DNA from: an uncultured Paracoccaceae bacterium
GTDB lineage: Bacteria > Pseudomonadota > Alphaproteobacteria > Rhodobacterales > Rhodobacteraceae
DNA length: 64,000 nucleotides
Reading direction: 5' to 3'
Assembly: GCA_913061275.1 (NCBI GenBank)
Contig: CAJXSR010000002.1
Span: 1-64,000 of the forward strand
Under the pieces are notes generated by a model. It saw only the letters and a program-made list of their open reading frames with translations, searched no databases and was not told where the DNA came from. Below, in pieces: positions 1 through 10,174 of this stretch; the stretch's first letter is position 1, and every line of letters starts with the position of its first letter. Made by a program: the position numbers and the translations under genes.

Positions 1-107
1 ACGCTGGCGAAATGATCGACAAGCTGACCATCGTGTACAACCGTTCACGCCAAGCTGCGATTACAAACGAATTGATCGAGATTATCTCGGGCGCAGAAGC
101 GCTTTAA
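1..107 (+). CDS. atpG: ATP synthase F1 subunit gamma, C-terminal end (partial)
   Basis: The window opens inside a gene whose last 34 codons (frame from base 3) end in a helix with the residues [20 protein letters not shown] and then [11 protein letters not shown]-like sequence before TAA at 105-107. This is the conserved C-terminal helix of the gamma subunit, the rotor shaft that turns inside the alpha3beta3 head. It lies 18 bases before atpD, the usual atpHAGDC order of alphaproteobacteria. Only the tail is visible, so nothing can be said about the rest. Confidence 0.93.
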   Translation, partial: AGEMIDKLTIVYNRSRQAAITNELIEIISGAEAL

Positions 108-1565
<1,458 letters not shown>

Positions 1566-1584
1566 TCGATAAAGAGGGGCCAAC

Positions 1585-1974
1585 ATGGCTACTATTCAAT
1601 TCGACCTTGTGTCACCAGAGCGTAAACTGGCGTCTATCGAAGCATCCGAGATACACATCCCGGGTGCCGAAGGCGACTTTACCGCGATGGCTGAACACGC
1701 CTCATTGCTGACAACCTTGCGCCCCGGCGTTTTGAAAGTGGTCGCTGGCAGTGATATGACAGAATATGTTGTTACTGGCGGTTTTGTGGAAGTTTCAGGA
1801 ACGGCCGCATCTGTTTTGGCTGAGCAAGCTATGCCTAAATCAGAAGTGACAACAGATGTTGTTAACGGTTTGATTGAAGCGGCTGAAACAGCGGCTAAAG
1901 GCACGACAGGTGCTGAAAAAGATGTAGCAGATAAACGCGTGGCTGACATAAAAGCACTGCTGGATTTAGTTTAA
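1585..1974 (+). CDS. atpC: ATP synthase F1 subunit epsilon
   Basis: Epsilon subunit (129 residues), part of the central stalk with gamma; in bacteria it can also restrain ATP hydrolysis. The N-terminal beta sandwich is recognisable (QFDLVSPERKL, then IPGAEGDFTAMAEHA, then VTGGFVEV), followed by a helical C-terminal part (about 90-129). A strong ribosome site (AGAGGGG) precedes the ATG, 19 bases after atpD. A hairpin terminator follows at 2004-2031, so this is probably the end of the ATP synthase operon. Confidence 0.97.
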   Translation: MATIQFDLVSPERKLASIEASEIHIPGAEGDFTAMAEHASLLTTLRPGVLKVVAGSDMTEYVVTGGFVEVSGTAASVLAEQAMPKSEVTTDVVNGLIEAAETAAKGTTGAEKDVADKRVADIKALLDLV

Positions 1975-2003
1975 ACACCATAAATTCGCCTTATTCTTTA
2001 ATT

Positions 2004-2031
2004 AAGCCCTGCCAATGAGTGGGGCTTTTTT
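2004..2031 (+). terminator. Rho-independent terminator after atpC
   Basis: Arms AAGCCC (2004-2009) and GGGCTT (2022-2027) form a six-pair stem with a 12-base loop, followed by a run of T to 2031. It sits 30 bases after the atpC stop and ends the ATP synthase transcript. Confidence 0.75.
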
Positions 2032-2072
2032 AATATGTAAGGGGCTTATTGGTTTCCTTATGGGTACAGGCA

Positions 2073-2426
2073 ATGAAACGCATATATGCGAGCACAATAG
2101 GGGTTGAACAGGGTTGCGAGATGCTATTCTCGGACTTTGATACCGATGGTGAGATGTGGACTGGAGACGGTAAACGCACACGCCGTATTGCTGTAGCGTT
2201 TTCAGAACCTTTCAAAGCAGTACCAAGTGTTATGGTGACATTGGAAATGCTGGATATAGACAATCGTAGCAATCATCGTGCAGAAACTGTGGCTGAAGAC
2301 ATAACACCTGAAGGGTTTACCATTGTGTTCCGAACATGGGGCGACACAAAAATCGCGCGTGCGCGTGCATCATGGATGGCCATTGGCGGGGTAGAGGCCG
2401 AAGATAATTGGGATGATATGTATTAG
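2073..2426 (+). CDS. H-type lectin domain protein
   Basis: 117 residues. The core from about residue 40 (FSEPFKAVPSVMVTLEMLDI, then ITPEGFTIVFRTWGDTKIARARASWMAIG) fits the H-type lectin fold, a six-stranded beta sandwich that binds N-acetylgalactosamine in snail agglutinins. The bacterial copies are of unknown function. No signal peptide is visible, so it is probably cytoplasmic or exported by an unusual route. The ATG at 2073 is preferred over an in-frame TTG at 2049 because the family pattern (MKR... then GVEQG..LFSDF) starts there. It follows the ATP synthase operon and has its own terminator at 2452-2485; I recall this position in other roseobacters, but it cannot be verified here. Confidence 0.85.
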   Translation: MKRIYASTIGVEQGCEMLFSDFDTDGEMWTGDGKRTRRIAVAFSEPFKAVPSVMVTLEMLDIDNRSNHRAETVAEDITPEGFTIVFRTWGDTKIARARASWMAIGGVEAEDNWDDMY

Positions 2427-2451
2427 GTGCTAGGGGTTACCACGCCTTATC

Positions 2452-2485
2452 GCCCCGTCGCCATTCATTTGGCAGCGGGGTTTTC
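2452..2485 (+). terminator. Terminator after the lectin gene
   Basis: A GC-rich hairpin: CCCCG and GCC on the left, GGC and CGGGG on the right with one mismatch or bulge between, followed by TTTT. It lies 25 bases after the lectin stop codon. Confidence 0.65.
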
Positions 2486-2843
2486 GTATATCTGGGTATG
2501 TAGCTAATAAGGAAGGCAGGCCTGCCGTTGTAGCTATATGGCCGAACAGAGTTGTTAGCTCTGCACCTGTTCTTAACTGTTAAGTTTCGGTGGTTCTCGC
2601 ATTTGGCGGTGTCATGCGCCCTTTGAAAACCTGTAACTACTTTTGCTAGCAGGGATGTTATACAGGGGTAAGGGTTTAGGGAGTGTTAGGGGTGCGCTCG
2701 CACACTTGCGCCTCACCCATAATCGCCAAGTTTGATAGGGTCGAAAACGTTGCACCCATCGAGCGCATTCAAAGAATACGCAGCCCATCCCCCTTTGGGG
2801 GGATCGGGGGTGGGCTTTTGCAACGGTTGGTCTGGGTGGATAT
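2486..2843. other. Structured intergenic stretch without a supported gene
   Basis: No convincing coding frame. It holds several small dyads: the palindrome GGCAGGCCTGCC (2515-2526), CTTAAC-t-GTTAAG near 2574, GTGCG-ct-CGCAC near 2692, and a GC-rich hairpin with arms AGCCCA..CCCC and GGGG.TGGGCT at 2782-2817 followed by TTTT. The last may act as a terminator on the plus strand. A small RNA is possible but no promoter was identified. Confidence 0.4.
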
Positions 2844-3128
2844 TTAGTTTGGTGGATATAATGTCTCCATGACATATTTATCCTGAATACCATATTCTGG
2901 TAATATATTCCCAGATTCACTGAAAACTGTGCAATTTTCGTAATAGGGATTTAATATATCAAAACGCGCACCTAATGCCTGAGACACTTCTTCAATAGTA
3001 ATTTGAAACGCCCATTTTACCTTTACTGACGCGGTGAAAATTACGGCTGAACTGCGTATGCGATTTCCAGTTTGGTGAATATACCATCCACCGTGCCCAT
3101 GCGTATCACCCCTTATAATATCCATCAT
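2844..3128 (-). CDS. Hypothetical protein overlapping the end of prs
   Basis: 94 residues, not recognised. The start ATG (3128, or 3125) lies inside the last codons of prs, giving a 23-base overlap in another frame, with GGGG about seven bases upstream. The sequence looks like a folded small protein: [20 protein letters not shown], then a strand-like [16 protein letters not shown], a helix [11 protein letters not shown] and a Tyr-rich end. A rival ATG at 3100 with a better ribosome site (AAGGGG) opens a different frame of only 19 codons. Codon choice looks normal. Whether it is translated is uncertain. Confidence 0.45.
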   Translation of the reverse strand: MMDIIRGDTHGHGGWYIHQTGNRIRSSAVIFTASVKVKWAFQITIEEVSQALGARFDILNPYYENCTVFSESGNILPEYGIQDKYVMETLYPPN

Positions 3129-4119
3129 AAATCGGCCCCAGTGTGTCTTCGTCAAACAATGATGAAACGGATGTGCCGTTCGCAATATTCAGTGTGGCTT
3201 GTGCCAGCATTGGTGCGGTTGGGACGATGCGAATTTTGTCGCAAGCGGCAACTTCCGGTGTGGCTTCAATCGAGTCTGTAATGACCAGTTGTTTCATGCT
3301 GGATTTGGTGATGCGTTCAACTGCCGGCCCCGACAATACACCGTGGGTGATATAGCTGTGCACTTCGGTGGCACCTTTTTCGATCAACGTATCCGCAGCT
3401 TTACACAAAGTGCCAGCGGTGTCGCAAATATCGTCAACGATAATACATTTACGTCCTGTGACATCACCGATCACGGTCATTTCGGCCACTTCACCGGGTG
3501 CGCCACGACGTTTGTCAACGATCGCCATATCGGCACCGATACGTTTGGCCAGCTCACGCGCACGTGCTGTACCGCCAACGTCTGGAGAGATCACCATCAC
3601 GTCGTCCATTTTTTCGAAGTTGTGCATCACGTCCAGCGCAAAAATCGGCGCGGCATATAGGTTATCAACGGGAATGTCGAAAAAGCCCTGAATTTGGGTG
3701 GCGTGCAAATCCATTGTTAAAACCCGCTCAATGCCGGCCTCTACAATCATGTTGGCTACCAGTTTGGCTGAAATTGGGGTGCGCGCCTTGGTGCGACGGT
3801 CTTGACGGGCATAGCCAAAATACGGGATTACGGCGGTAATGCGTTGTGCTGATGAGCGGCGCAACGCGTCGGCCATAATCAGCAGTTCCATCAGGTTATC
3901 ATTGGCAGGGTTCGATGTGGATTGCAGGATGAACATGTCTTCACCGCGTACATTATCAAAAACTTCGATGAAAATTTCCTGATCGTTGAACCGCTCAATT
4001 CGGGCGTCGATAAGATTAACGGGGCTTCCGCGCAACAGGGACATGCGCTTGGCGATGGCTTTGCTTAATGTGCGGTTGGAATTTCCAGAGATGAGCTTAG
4101 GCTCGACCATCGTGATCAT
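3106..4119 (-). CDS. prs: Ribose-phosphate pyrophosphokinase
   Basis: Makes PRPP from ribose 5-phosphate and ATP, the precursor of purines, pyrimidines, histidine, tryptophan and NAD. 337 residues from the chosen start. The flexible ATP loop [10 protein letters not shown] is at 100-109 and the PRPP-binding motif DDICDTAGT at 229-237. ATG at 4119 is chosen over longer in-frame starts because GGGA lies about ten bases upstream and the family begins with (M)..[11 protein letters not shown] 4110 is the alternative. It is divergent from the isomerase gene at 4251 and overlaps a small ORF at its end. Confidence 0.97.
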   Translation of the reverse strand: MITMVEPKLISGNSNRTLSKAIAKRMSLLRGSPVNLIDARIERFNDQEIFIEVFDNVRGEDMFILQSTSNPANDNLMELLIMADALRRSSAQRITAVIPYFGYARQDRRTKARTPISAKLVANMIVEAGIERVLTMDLHATQIQGFFDIPVDNLYAAPIFALDVMHNFEKMDDVMVISPDVGGTARARELAKRIGADMAIVDKRRGAPGEVAEMTVIGDVTGRKCIIVDDICDTAGTLCKAADTLIEKGATEVHSYITHGVLSGPAVERITKSSMKQLVITDSIEATPEVAACDKIRIVPTAPMLAQATLNIANGTSVSSLFDEDTLGPIYDGYYKG

Positions 4120-4250
4120 AGGTAATTTTCCCAATTTCAGGGCTGTTGGCAGCAGCGTGTTGGCATTGCTTTCGCATAACACCGTAAATTGATTTTGCCT
4201 AGTCGTTACCTAACTGTTACCAAGAATTAAATTAATATTATGAGGAAAAA

Positions 4251-4847
4251 ATGCAAAAAATCGACTATTATATGTTTCCACTATCCCCGTTTGGTTATCT
4301 GGCAGGGTTAGGATTAGAGAAAGTTGCAAAAAAACACGAAGCGGCAATAAATTATAAACCTTTCGGTCTGATGAAAGTGTTTGAAGAGGTTGGCACCCCG
4401 CCCCCTGCTGAACGCCATGCCAATAAAGCCAAATACCGAGGTCAAGATATTGTGCGTGTGGCGAAGTTCAACGATATGCCCGTTAACTTGAAGCCAGCGC
4501 ATTGGCCAACCAATCCAGCCCCTGCAAGCTATGCCATTATCGCGGCGCAAAATGCAGGTGGTGGCGATGTGGGTGGTTTGGTGCATTCTATTTTCCGTGC
4601 TTGTTGGGCAGAAGAAAAAGATATTGCCCAAGATGATGTGATTAAAGCCTGCCTAACTGCAAATGGGTTTGATGCAGGGCTTGCGGATAGCGGTTTGTTA
4701 TCTGGTGCCGAAACCTTTGGGCGCAACACGGAAGAGGCGCTTAAGGCAGGTGTTTTTGGCACACCAGCCTATGTAGTTGGTGAGCAGGTGTTTTGGGGGC
4801 AAGATCGCTTGCCGCATCTGGATGCTTATTTGGCAGAGATTGCTTAA
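4251..4847 (+). CDS. 2-hydroxychromene-2-carboxylate isomerase family protein (DsbA-like fold)
   Basis: 198 residues. The start IDYYMFPLSPFGYLAG is the thioredoxin-fold strand and active-site turn of the HCCA isomerase/kappa-GST group, with Ser12 in place of the cysteine of DsbA. The helical insertion (about 60-150) and the cis-proline region GVFGTPAYVVGEQVFWGQDR near residues 165-185 also fit. The true family enzyme acts in naphthalene degradation using glutathione, but no other aromatic-degradation gene is nearby, so the substrate here is unknown. GAGG lies six bases before the ATG. It converges with the threonine aldolase gene and overlaps it by four bases. Confidence 0.88.
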   Translation: MQKIDYYMFPLSPFGYLAGLGLEKVAKKHEAAINYKPFGLMKVFEEVGTPPPAERHANKAKYRGQDIVRVAKFNDMPVNLKPAHWPTNPAPASYAIIAAQNAGGGDVGGLVHSIFRACWAEEKDIAQDDVIKACLTANGFDAGLADSGLLSGAETFGRNTEEALKAGVFGTPAYVVGEQVFWGQDRLPHLDAYLAEIA

Positions 4848-5899
4848 CCTGCAATCAAGTCTAAAAAGCGTTCAACATCTTGCGGGGTCGTTGACCAGCT
4901 TGTGACCAATCGGGCCGTCAGTAGTTCATCTGATGGCCCTTTTTCTGGGTGTTCTGCCTCTGGCCATGCGTAATACATCGCACCTGCGGCCTGCGCCATT
5001 TTGTGACCAGAACGCGGCCAGCCGCAAAACAGCATATTGGCCTGTTGCGGGTGGATAAATTTGGCGCCTTTGATGTCTTTCAGGCCAGCGGCTAATAAAT
5101 CTGCCATTGCATTGGCGTGTTTGGCCAGTTTGATCCACAAATTATCGGTTAGATAGGCTTCCATTTGTGCTGATAGATAGCGGTATTTGGAAGAAAGATG
5201 CCCACCACGTTTGCGGCGCAACTCAAATTCCCAAGCTTTATCAGGATCAAACAGCACAACTGCCTCTACACCCATACAGCCGTTTTTTGTGCCGCCAAAA
5301 CTGACAGCGTCAAAACCGGACTTCCATGTCATTTCTGCAGGGCTGCAATCAAGGGCGACCATTGCATTGGTGAAACGTGCGCCATCAAGATGGGTGGATA
5401 TACCGTATTCTTTTGCAATGGTGGTAAGTGCGCGCATCTCATCCAGACTATAAACTGTGCCCACTTCGGTTACATTGGTTACGGATAGCGCCCCGCGCTG
5501 GATGCTATGCACACCCAACTGCCCTGTGATCTTGGCTTTTGCATGAAACCTTTCTGGATCAATTTTGCCGTCAGGCCCGTCGATTAATAACAGTTTTGCA
5601 CCGCCTGCATAAAACTCTGGTGCGCCGCATTCATCTTCTTCGATATGCGCTGATGGGTGACAGAAAATCGCTTGCCACGGATCAACATGACTGGCCAAGG
5701 CCAATGCGTTGGCAGCGGTACCTGTTGCAACCAGATAAACGGCTGCATCGGGGGCTTCGAATATTTCGCGGATCATATCGCGCACATGTGCTGTGGCAGC
5801 ATCTCCACCGTACCCACCTGCATAGCCTTCATTTGCGCGCGCTAGGCCTTCCATGATTTTCGGGTGAACAGGGGCGCTGTTGTCGGATGCAAAATACAT
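4844..5899 (-). CDS. ltaE: Low-specificity L-threonine aldolase
   Basis: PLP enzyme that splits L-threonine or allo-threonine to glycine and acetaldehyde. 351 residues, fold type I. Visible: GTAAN at 60-64 (cofactor phosphate), His85 stacking on the ring, Asp172 in HLDGARF, and the Schiff-base lysine Lys205 in SFGGTKNG. The start codon overlaps the stop of the upstream ycgN-like gene (TAATG), implying translational coupling. The symbol is by family; substrate stereochemistry cannot be read from the sequence. Confidence 0.92.
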   Translation of the reverse strand: MYFASDNSAPVHPKIMEGLARANEGYAGGYGGDAATAHVRDMIREIFEAPDAAVYLVATGTAANALALASHVDPWQAIFCHPSAHIEEDECGAPEFYAGGAKLLLIDGPDGKIDPERFHAKAKITGQLGVHSIQRGALSVTNVTEVGTVYSLDEMRALTTIAKEYGISTHLDGARFTNAMVALDCSPAEMTWKSGFDAVSFGGTKNGCMGVEAVVLFDPDKAWEFELRRKRGGHLSSKYRYLSAQMEAYLTDNLWIKLAKHANAMADLLAAGLKDIKGAKFIHPQQANMLFCGWPRSGHKMAQAAGAMYYAWPEAEHPEKGPSDELLTARLVTSWSTTPQDVERFLDLIAG

Positions 5900-6351
5900 T
5901 ACAGTAAACCTTCTATAATATGAACTTCTAGATCTTCTTCGTTAACTTCATATTCTGCAAGGGTTTTCCCGTGCATACTGTTACCTGATTTTTGAACCGA
6001 GTTCGGGTTACCTGTTATCAAAGGGTGCCAGTTGGGCAGGGTATTGCCTTCTTCTAGCAAACGATAAGCGCAAGTGGATGGCATCCAATGCGCGTTCCGC
6101 TCAATATTTTCGGGTGTTAAAACAACACAGGTTGCAACCAGTTGCTGGCGCAATGCATAATTTCCGCATTTACATGTTTCGTCATCAAACAACCGACACG
6201 CGATGTTGGTGTAATGCACGCGGTGTGTGGCATCATCTTCTAGTTTTAACATGCAACATTTTCCGCAACCATCGCACAAGGCTTCCCATTCATCACGAGA
6301 CATGTCTGTCATGTCGGTGGTTTCCCAGAATTTTTTGCGCAGATTGCTCAT
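5899..6351 (-). CDS. YcgN/UPF0260 family cysteine-cluster protein
   Basis: 150 residues. A CxxCxxCC cluster (Cys26, 29, 32, 33) and further cysteines at 52, 60, 62, 75 and 94 suggest a bound iron-sulfur cluster or zinc, as in the Fe-S/zinc cysteine-cluster family; the biochemical role is not known. The C-terminal part carries NTLPNWHPLITG, typical of the family. It is the first gene of a two-gene unit with the threonine aldolase (one-base overlap). Confidence 0.9.
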   Translation of the reverse strand: MSNLRKKFWETTDMTDMSRDEWEALCDGCGKCCMLKLEDDATHRVHYTNIACRLFDDETCKCGNYALRQQLVATCVVLTPENIERNAHWMPSTCAYRLLEEGNTLPNWHPLITGNPNSVQKSGNSMHGKTLAEYEVNEEDLEVHIIEGLL

Positions 6352-6434
6352 GCAAGCATTTCTGTCTTAAAAATAGATGAAAGGAAAGCAAGAAAGCTTG
6401 TGGGCTTTGTGCCGATGCCATAGCCTTGGCCTTG

Positions 6435-7115
6435 ATGAAAGAAACAGAGTTATATGCACCGATTAAAACCTATCTTCAGGGGCAGGGGTACGAGGTAAAG
6501 GCAGAGGTCAAAGACTGTGATCTTGTAGCTGTGCGCGGCATAGAAGACCCTGTGATTATAGAGTTGAAACTGTCTTTGTCGATTGCCCTGCTTATGCAAG
6601 GCATTGACCGCCAAACCATGACGGATGCGGTTTATGTGGCGGTTCCTGCGGGTAAAGGGAAACGGTGGGCGTCACAGGTTAAGGACGCGGTGAAATTGTG
6701 CCGCCGATTGGGGTTGGGGCTGATGTCTGTGCGTTTTGATGCAACAACGCCCAGCGTTTTGGTGCATTGTGATGCGGGGCCTTATCGGCCACGTAAGGTG
6801 AAAGTGCGCAAGGCGGCTTTGCTGAAGGAATTTGAACGCCGTGTGGGCGACCCCAACACGGGTGGGCAAAACAAGCGTAAAATAATCACCGCATATCGCC
6901 AAGATGCATTGCGGATTGCGGTCGCATTGGTTGAGGGCCCGAATAAACCACGAATTTTGGCGGGTGAGCTGGGCGTGGAAAAAGCCGCAGGCATACTTCA
7001 GGCAGATCACTACGGTTGGTTTGAACGGGTTGAACGTGGGATATACGCATTGCGCCCCGCTGGGCACTTGGCACTGGAAACCTATGCGGATGTGGTCAAA
7101 GCTTTGCAAGAATAG
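6435..7115 (+). CDS. DUF2161 domain protein, putative PD-(D/E)XK-like
   Basis: 226 residues. Matches the DUF2161 family, common in Rhodobacterales: N-terminal KETELYAPIKTYLQGQGYEV, then D..VAVRG.....IELK, which looks like the D...ExK signature of the restriction-endonuclease fold (about residues 28-48). The C-terminal third resembles a winged helix (AVALVEGPNKPRILAGELGV). Some members are annotated as phosphodiesterases, but activity is unproven. ATG 6435 is preferred; an in-frame TTG lies at 6426. It converges with ribF and overlaps it by 20 bases. Confidence 0.85.
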   Translation: MKETELYAPIKTYLQGQGYEVKAEVKDCDLVAVRGIEDPVIIELKLSLSIALLMQGIDRQTMTDAVYVAVPAGKGKRWASQVKDAVKLCRRLGLGLMSVRFDATTPSVLVHCDAGPYRPRKVKVRKAALLKEFERRVGDPNTGGQNKRKIITAYRQDALRIAVALVEGPNKPRILAGELGVEKAAGILQADHYGWFERVERGIYALRPAGHLALETYADVVKALQE

Positions 7116-8034
7116 CAAGGCTTTCCACGCAATCGGCCTCAATCTGTTGGGTCAATTCATCTAGGCTATCGAATTTTAGTTCAGGGCGTTGGAAATGCAC
7201 CAGTGCCACAGAGATTTCTGTGTCGTAAATATCGCCAGAAAAATCAAAGATGAACACTTCCAAATTCGGTACATTCATCCCGAAAGTGGGACGATCACCG
7301 ATGGACGCGGCACCTTTGTATCGGCCTTTATACGGCCCTTCCAAGACGTCAACCAGAACTGCATAAACCCCGAATTTCGGTAAGTGCAGCCCGCTTAAAG
7401 ACAGGTTTGCAGTGGGATATCCCAAGTCACGCCCCCGTGCATCACCATGTTCAACACGCGCATCAATTCGGTGCCAGTGGCCTAACATCCGGGCTGCATC
7501 CTCTGGCTGTCCTTCGCTTAGGGCTGTGCGAATAGCCGTGGATGAAAATGTGCCTTTTTGATCTGCGATCAACGGTAGAATAGTTACGCCAAACCCCAAT
7601 TCAGCCCCCATTTCGCGTAATGTGTCGGCGTCACCAAGGCGCCCTTTGCCAAAGCAAAAATCAGCGCCGACAACAACGTGTTTTATACCCAAACCGTCTC
7701 GGATAACATCGCGGCAAAATTCTTTAGCGGACAGGCCTGACAGTGCTGCGTTGAAATTTAACTGATAAAGATATGTCACCCCCAGCTTTTCCAACCGATG
7801 CGCCTTGGCCTCGGCGCTCATCAGGCGAAAATCGGGTGTGTCGGGTGCGAAATATTCGCGTGGATGTGGCTCAAACGTCATAACACCCATGGGGCAATTC
7901 AGGTGATCTGCGTGTTTGCGTACTGTGTCTAAAACGGCTTGGTGGCCTAAATGTACACCGTCAAAGTTACCGATTGCCACAACGGTACCTGTGTCAGGTA
8001 TAGTGGCATATTGATAGTCGCGTATGATATACAT
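7096..8034 (-). CDS. ribF: Bifunctional riboflavin kinase/FAD synthetase
   Basis: Converts riboflavin to FMN and then FAD. 312 residues, normal length. The N-terminal adenylyltransferase domain shows GNFDGVHLGHQAVL (about 22-35) and the STAIRTALSEG loop (about 170); the C-terminal kinase domain shows GYPTANLSL (about 207) and GAASIGDRPTF (about 240). It lies 21 bases after the HAD phosphatase gene on the same strand, so the two may be co-transcribed. The HAD enzyme could act on a phosphorylated metabolite, but no link to flavin is shown. Confidence 0.97.
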   Translation of the reverse strand: MYIIRDYQYATIPDTGTVVAIGNFDGVHLGHQAVLDTVRKHADHLNCPMGVMTFEPHPREYFAPDTPDFRLMSAEAKAHRLEKLGVTYLYQLNFNAALSGLSAKEFCRDVIRDGLGIKHVVVGADFCFGKGRLGDADTLREMGAELGFGVTILPLIADQKGTFSSTAIRTALSEGQPEDAARMLGHWHRIDARVEHGDARGRDLGYPTANLSLSGLHLPKFGVYAVLVDVLEGPYKGRYKGAASIGDRPTFGMNVPNLEVFIFDFSGDIYDTEISVALVHFQRPELKFDSLDELTQQIEADCVESLAILAKL

Positions 8035-8055
8035 AAGGGATCTCTTAAATTTCCG

Positions 8056-8913
8056 TTACCGCAGATGACCCATAGAATAGGTTGGCGTCAACTGGGCTTT
8101 GGTCAGAAATGTATTCAAACGCTCAGGGTTCGGCTGACCATCGGTTGCGGTTTCGCCTGCCGCAAGGCCGCCTGTAATGAACAGGCTGTCTATGTCTTCG
8201 CCGATAGCGCCACGAATGTCGGTGTTGATGCCGTCACCAATAGCGATGATTTTCTTGGGCATCACTTCACGCCCAGTGATTTCGATCAGCTTTTGATAGG
8301 CAAGATCATATATCGGCGGGTGTGGTTTGCCAAAGTAATGCGCCTCACCACCCATTTGGGTATAGGCTTGCGCCAAAGCACCTGCGCAATAAATTCGCGT
8401 GTCGCCACGATCAACCATAATGTCAGGATTAGCGCAGAGCATTTTTAGCCCGTTGTTTTTGGCTTGTAGAAAAAACGCACGATAATCTTCAGGGGTTTCC
8501 GTATTGTCGTCAAACAGTCCCGTACAAACGATGCCTGTCGCCTGTTCTAGTGGAACATGGTCCACGTCAATACCAGCGTAAAATGGTGCGTCACGTTCTG
8601 GCCCCAATGCAAAAACCTTTTTACCATAAGCGCCAGAGGCAAGGGCTGCACGTGCGGCATCACCACTGGAAACACAACCTGCGTAAAGGTCGCGTGCAAC
8701 GCCAATACTGTCGAGTTGCGTAAAAACAGAACTAGACGGGCGCGGGCTGTTGGTTAGCAATAGAACCGTGCCGCCATTGTCGCGGAATTTTTCAAGGGCT
8801 AAAACAGCGGCTGTAAAAGGTTTAACCCCATTATGTAGGCATCCCCAAAGGTCAACCAAAGCGGCATCGTATTTGGTGGATATATCTGCAAAGTTTTCGA
8901 TAATTTGTGTCAT
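8056..8913 (-). CDS. HAD superfamily hydrolase, class IIA (TIGR01459-like)
   Basis: 285 residues. HAD motifs in order: motif I DLWGCLHNG (about 21-29), motif II LLTNS (about 51-55), the motif III lysine in GKPHP, and motif IV GDGINTDIRGA near the C-terminus. The large cap between motifs II and III places it with the NagD/4-nitrophenylphosphatase branch. Substrate unknown. It is upstream of ribF on the same strand with a 21-base gap. Confidence 0.9.
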   Translation of the reverse strand: MTQIIENFADISTKYDAALVDLWGCLHNGVKPFTAAVLALEKFRDNGGTVLLLTNSPRPSSSVFTQLDSIGVARDLYAGCVSSGDAARAALASGAYGKKVFALGPERDAPFYAGIDVDHVPLEQATGIVCTGLFDDNTETPEDYRAFFLQAKNNGLKMLCANPDIMVDRGDTRIYCAGALAQAYTQMGGEAHYFGKPHPPIYDLAYQKLIEITGREVMPKKIIAIGDGINTDIRGAIGEDIDSLFITGGLAAGETATDGQPNPERLNTFLTKAQLTPTYSMGHLR

Positions 8914-9012
8914 AATCGCTGACTATCAGGGCTAAAGGGCAGTTACCAGTCATATTGATTTCATTCAGTCGGCTTATCGGTTATATTCAATGTTTATCTT
9001 TGGGGGATTAAA

Positions 9013-9819
9013 ATGGCTTACATGGAAGTGAACGGTGTGCGTTTGTTTTACACTGATACAGGTGGTGACGGACCTGTGGTGGTGTTTTCGCATGGGTTAT
9101 TGTTCAGCACGGAAATGTTTGAAAATCAGATAGAACATTTGAAAGGGTCATACCGCTGTATAGCTTACGATCATCGCGGGCAGGGACAAAGCGGGGCCAC
9201 TGATGATGGCTATGATATGGATACGCTGACAAAAGATGCCGCGGCATTACTGACAGCGTTAAATATCGGGAAATGCCACTTTGTGGGCTTGTCGATGGGT
9301 GGGTTTGTGGCATTGCGGATGGCCTTGGATTATCCTAAGCATCTGTTGTCTATTTCGGTTCTTGATAGCAGTGCCGACCCCGAGCCACAGGAAAATCGTG
9401 GTAAGTATAAGCTGTTGAATTTCATTTTTCGCTGGTTTGGCCCAAAGCCAGTTGTTGGCTCGATTATGCCGATCATGTTTGGCCAAAGTTTTTTGAATGA
9501 CCCCGCACGAAAAGAACTACGTAATAAATGGCGGCGGTTTTTGGGTCAGGTTGCCGATAAAAATGCCATGGCCAAAGCCGTGAATGGGGTCATAACCCGG
9601 GACGGTGTTTATGACCGTCTGGGCGAGATCACCTTGCCGACCCTGATAGTGGTGGGCGAAGAAGATACCGCTACGGTTCCAACAGAATCTGAACGTATAC
9701 ACAAAGCGATTGCGGGGTCGCAATTTTCACTAATCCCGAAGGGTGGCCATGTATCACCGATTGATGCGCCAGATGCAGTGAATGCGGCTTTATCTGCTTT
9801 TTTGGGCAAACTGGCGTAG
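9013..9819 (+). CDS. Alpha/beta hydrolase
   Basis: 268 residues with the complete catalytic set of the fold: oxyanion motif HGLLFS at 27-32, nucleophile Ser94 in GLSMGG, Asp218 in VGEEDTAT, and His246 in GGHVSP. The cap (about 125-205) is helical. Closest in style to the 3-oxoadipate enol-lactonase/haloperoxidase-like group, but there are no pathway neighbours, so the substrate is open. ATG follows TTGGGGGATTAAA. It ends two bases before the convergent ABM gene. Confidence 0.9.
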   Translation: MAYMEVNGVRLFYTDTGGDGPVVVFSHGLLFSTEMFENQIEHLKGSYRCIAYDHRGQGQSGATDDGYDMDTLTKDAAALLTALNIGKCHFVGLSMGGFVALRMALDYPKHLLSISVLDSSADPEPQENRGKYKLLNFIFRWFGPKPVVGSIMPIMFGQSFLNDPARKELRNKWRRFLGQVADKNAMAKAVNGVITRDGVYDRLGEITLPTLIVVGEEDTATVPTESERIHKAIAGSQFSLIPKGGHVSPIDAPDAVNAALSAFLGKLA

Positions 9820-9821
9820 GG

Positions 9822-10166
9822 CTATGAATGCACAGTCTTACTGTCATCAGGGGCCTGATCGCGGTCGAACATGCCGTAATCGCGGATAACACCTGCAATG
9901 CGCAAATGATAATCTGCAAAAATACCACCTCGGCCTTTGGTCTGCGCACCGCGATGTTGGCTGAGCGTTCGCCAACGTTCAACGGCGGCTTCATCATCAA
10001 AGAATGATAATGACAATAGTTTTGCGGGGTTGGTCAGGCTTTGAAACCGCTCAACCGAAATAAAACCTTCAATCTGTTCCAGCATCGGGCGCATTTGCGC
10101 GGCTATATCAAGGTAATCATCCTTGCGCCCTTTGGCGATCTCGACTTCAAAAATAACGGCAATCAT
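9822..10166 (-). CDS. Antibiotic biosynthesis monooxygenase (ABM) family protein
   Basis: 114 residues. IAVIFEVEIAKGRKDDYLDI, then MRPMLEQIEGFISVERFQS, is the typical first half of a dimeric alpha+beta barrel ABM domain. Such proteins include quinol monooxygenases, haem-degrading enzymes and many of unknown role. The start at 10166 is chosen over the longer in-frame form because AGGAAA lies six bases upstream. The gene lies eight bases after the NIPSNAP gene; the two similar-fold proteins are probably one operon under the divergent ArsR regulator. Confidence 0.85.
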   Translation of the reverse strand: MIAVIFEVEIAKGRKDDYLDIAAQMRPMLEQIEGFISVERFQSLTNPAKLLSLSFFDDEAAVERWRTLSQHRGAQTKGRGGIFADYHLRIAGVIRDYGMFDRDQAPDDSKTVHS

Positions 10167-10174
10167 GTGGTTTC

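Noticed and set aside
2612-2920. 102-codon minus-strand frame
   Set aside because: Covers strong hairpins and the end of the better small ORF; composition is rich in Arg, Pro and Cys as in noncoding frames.
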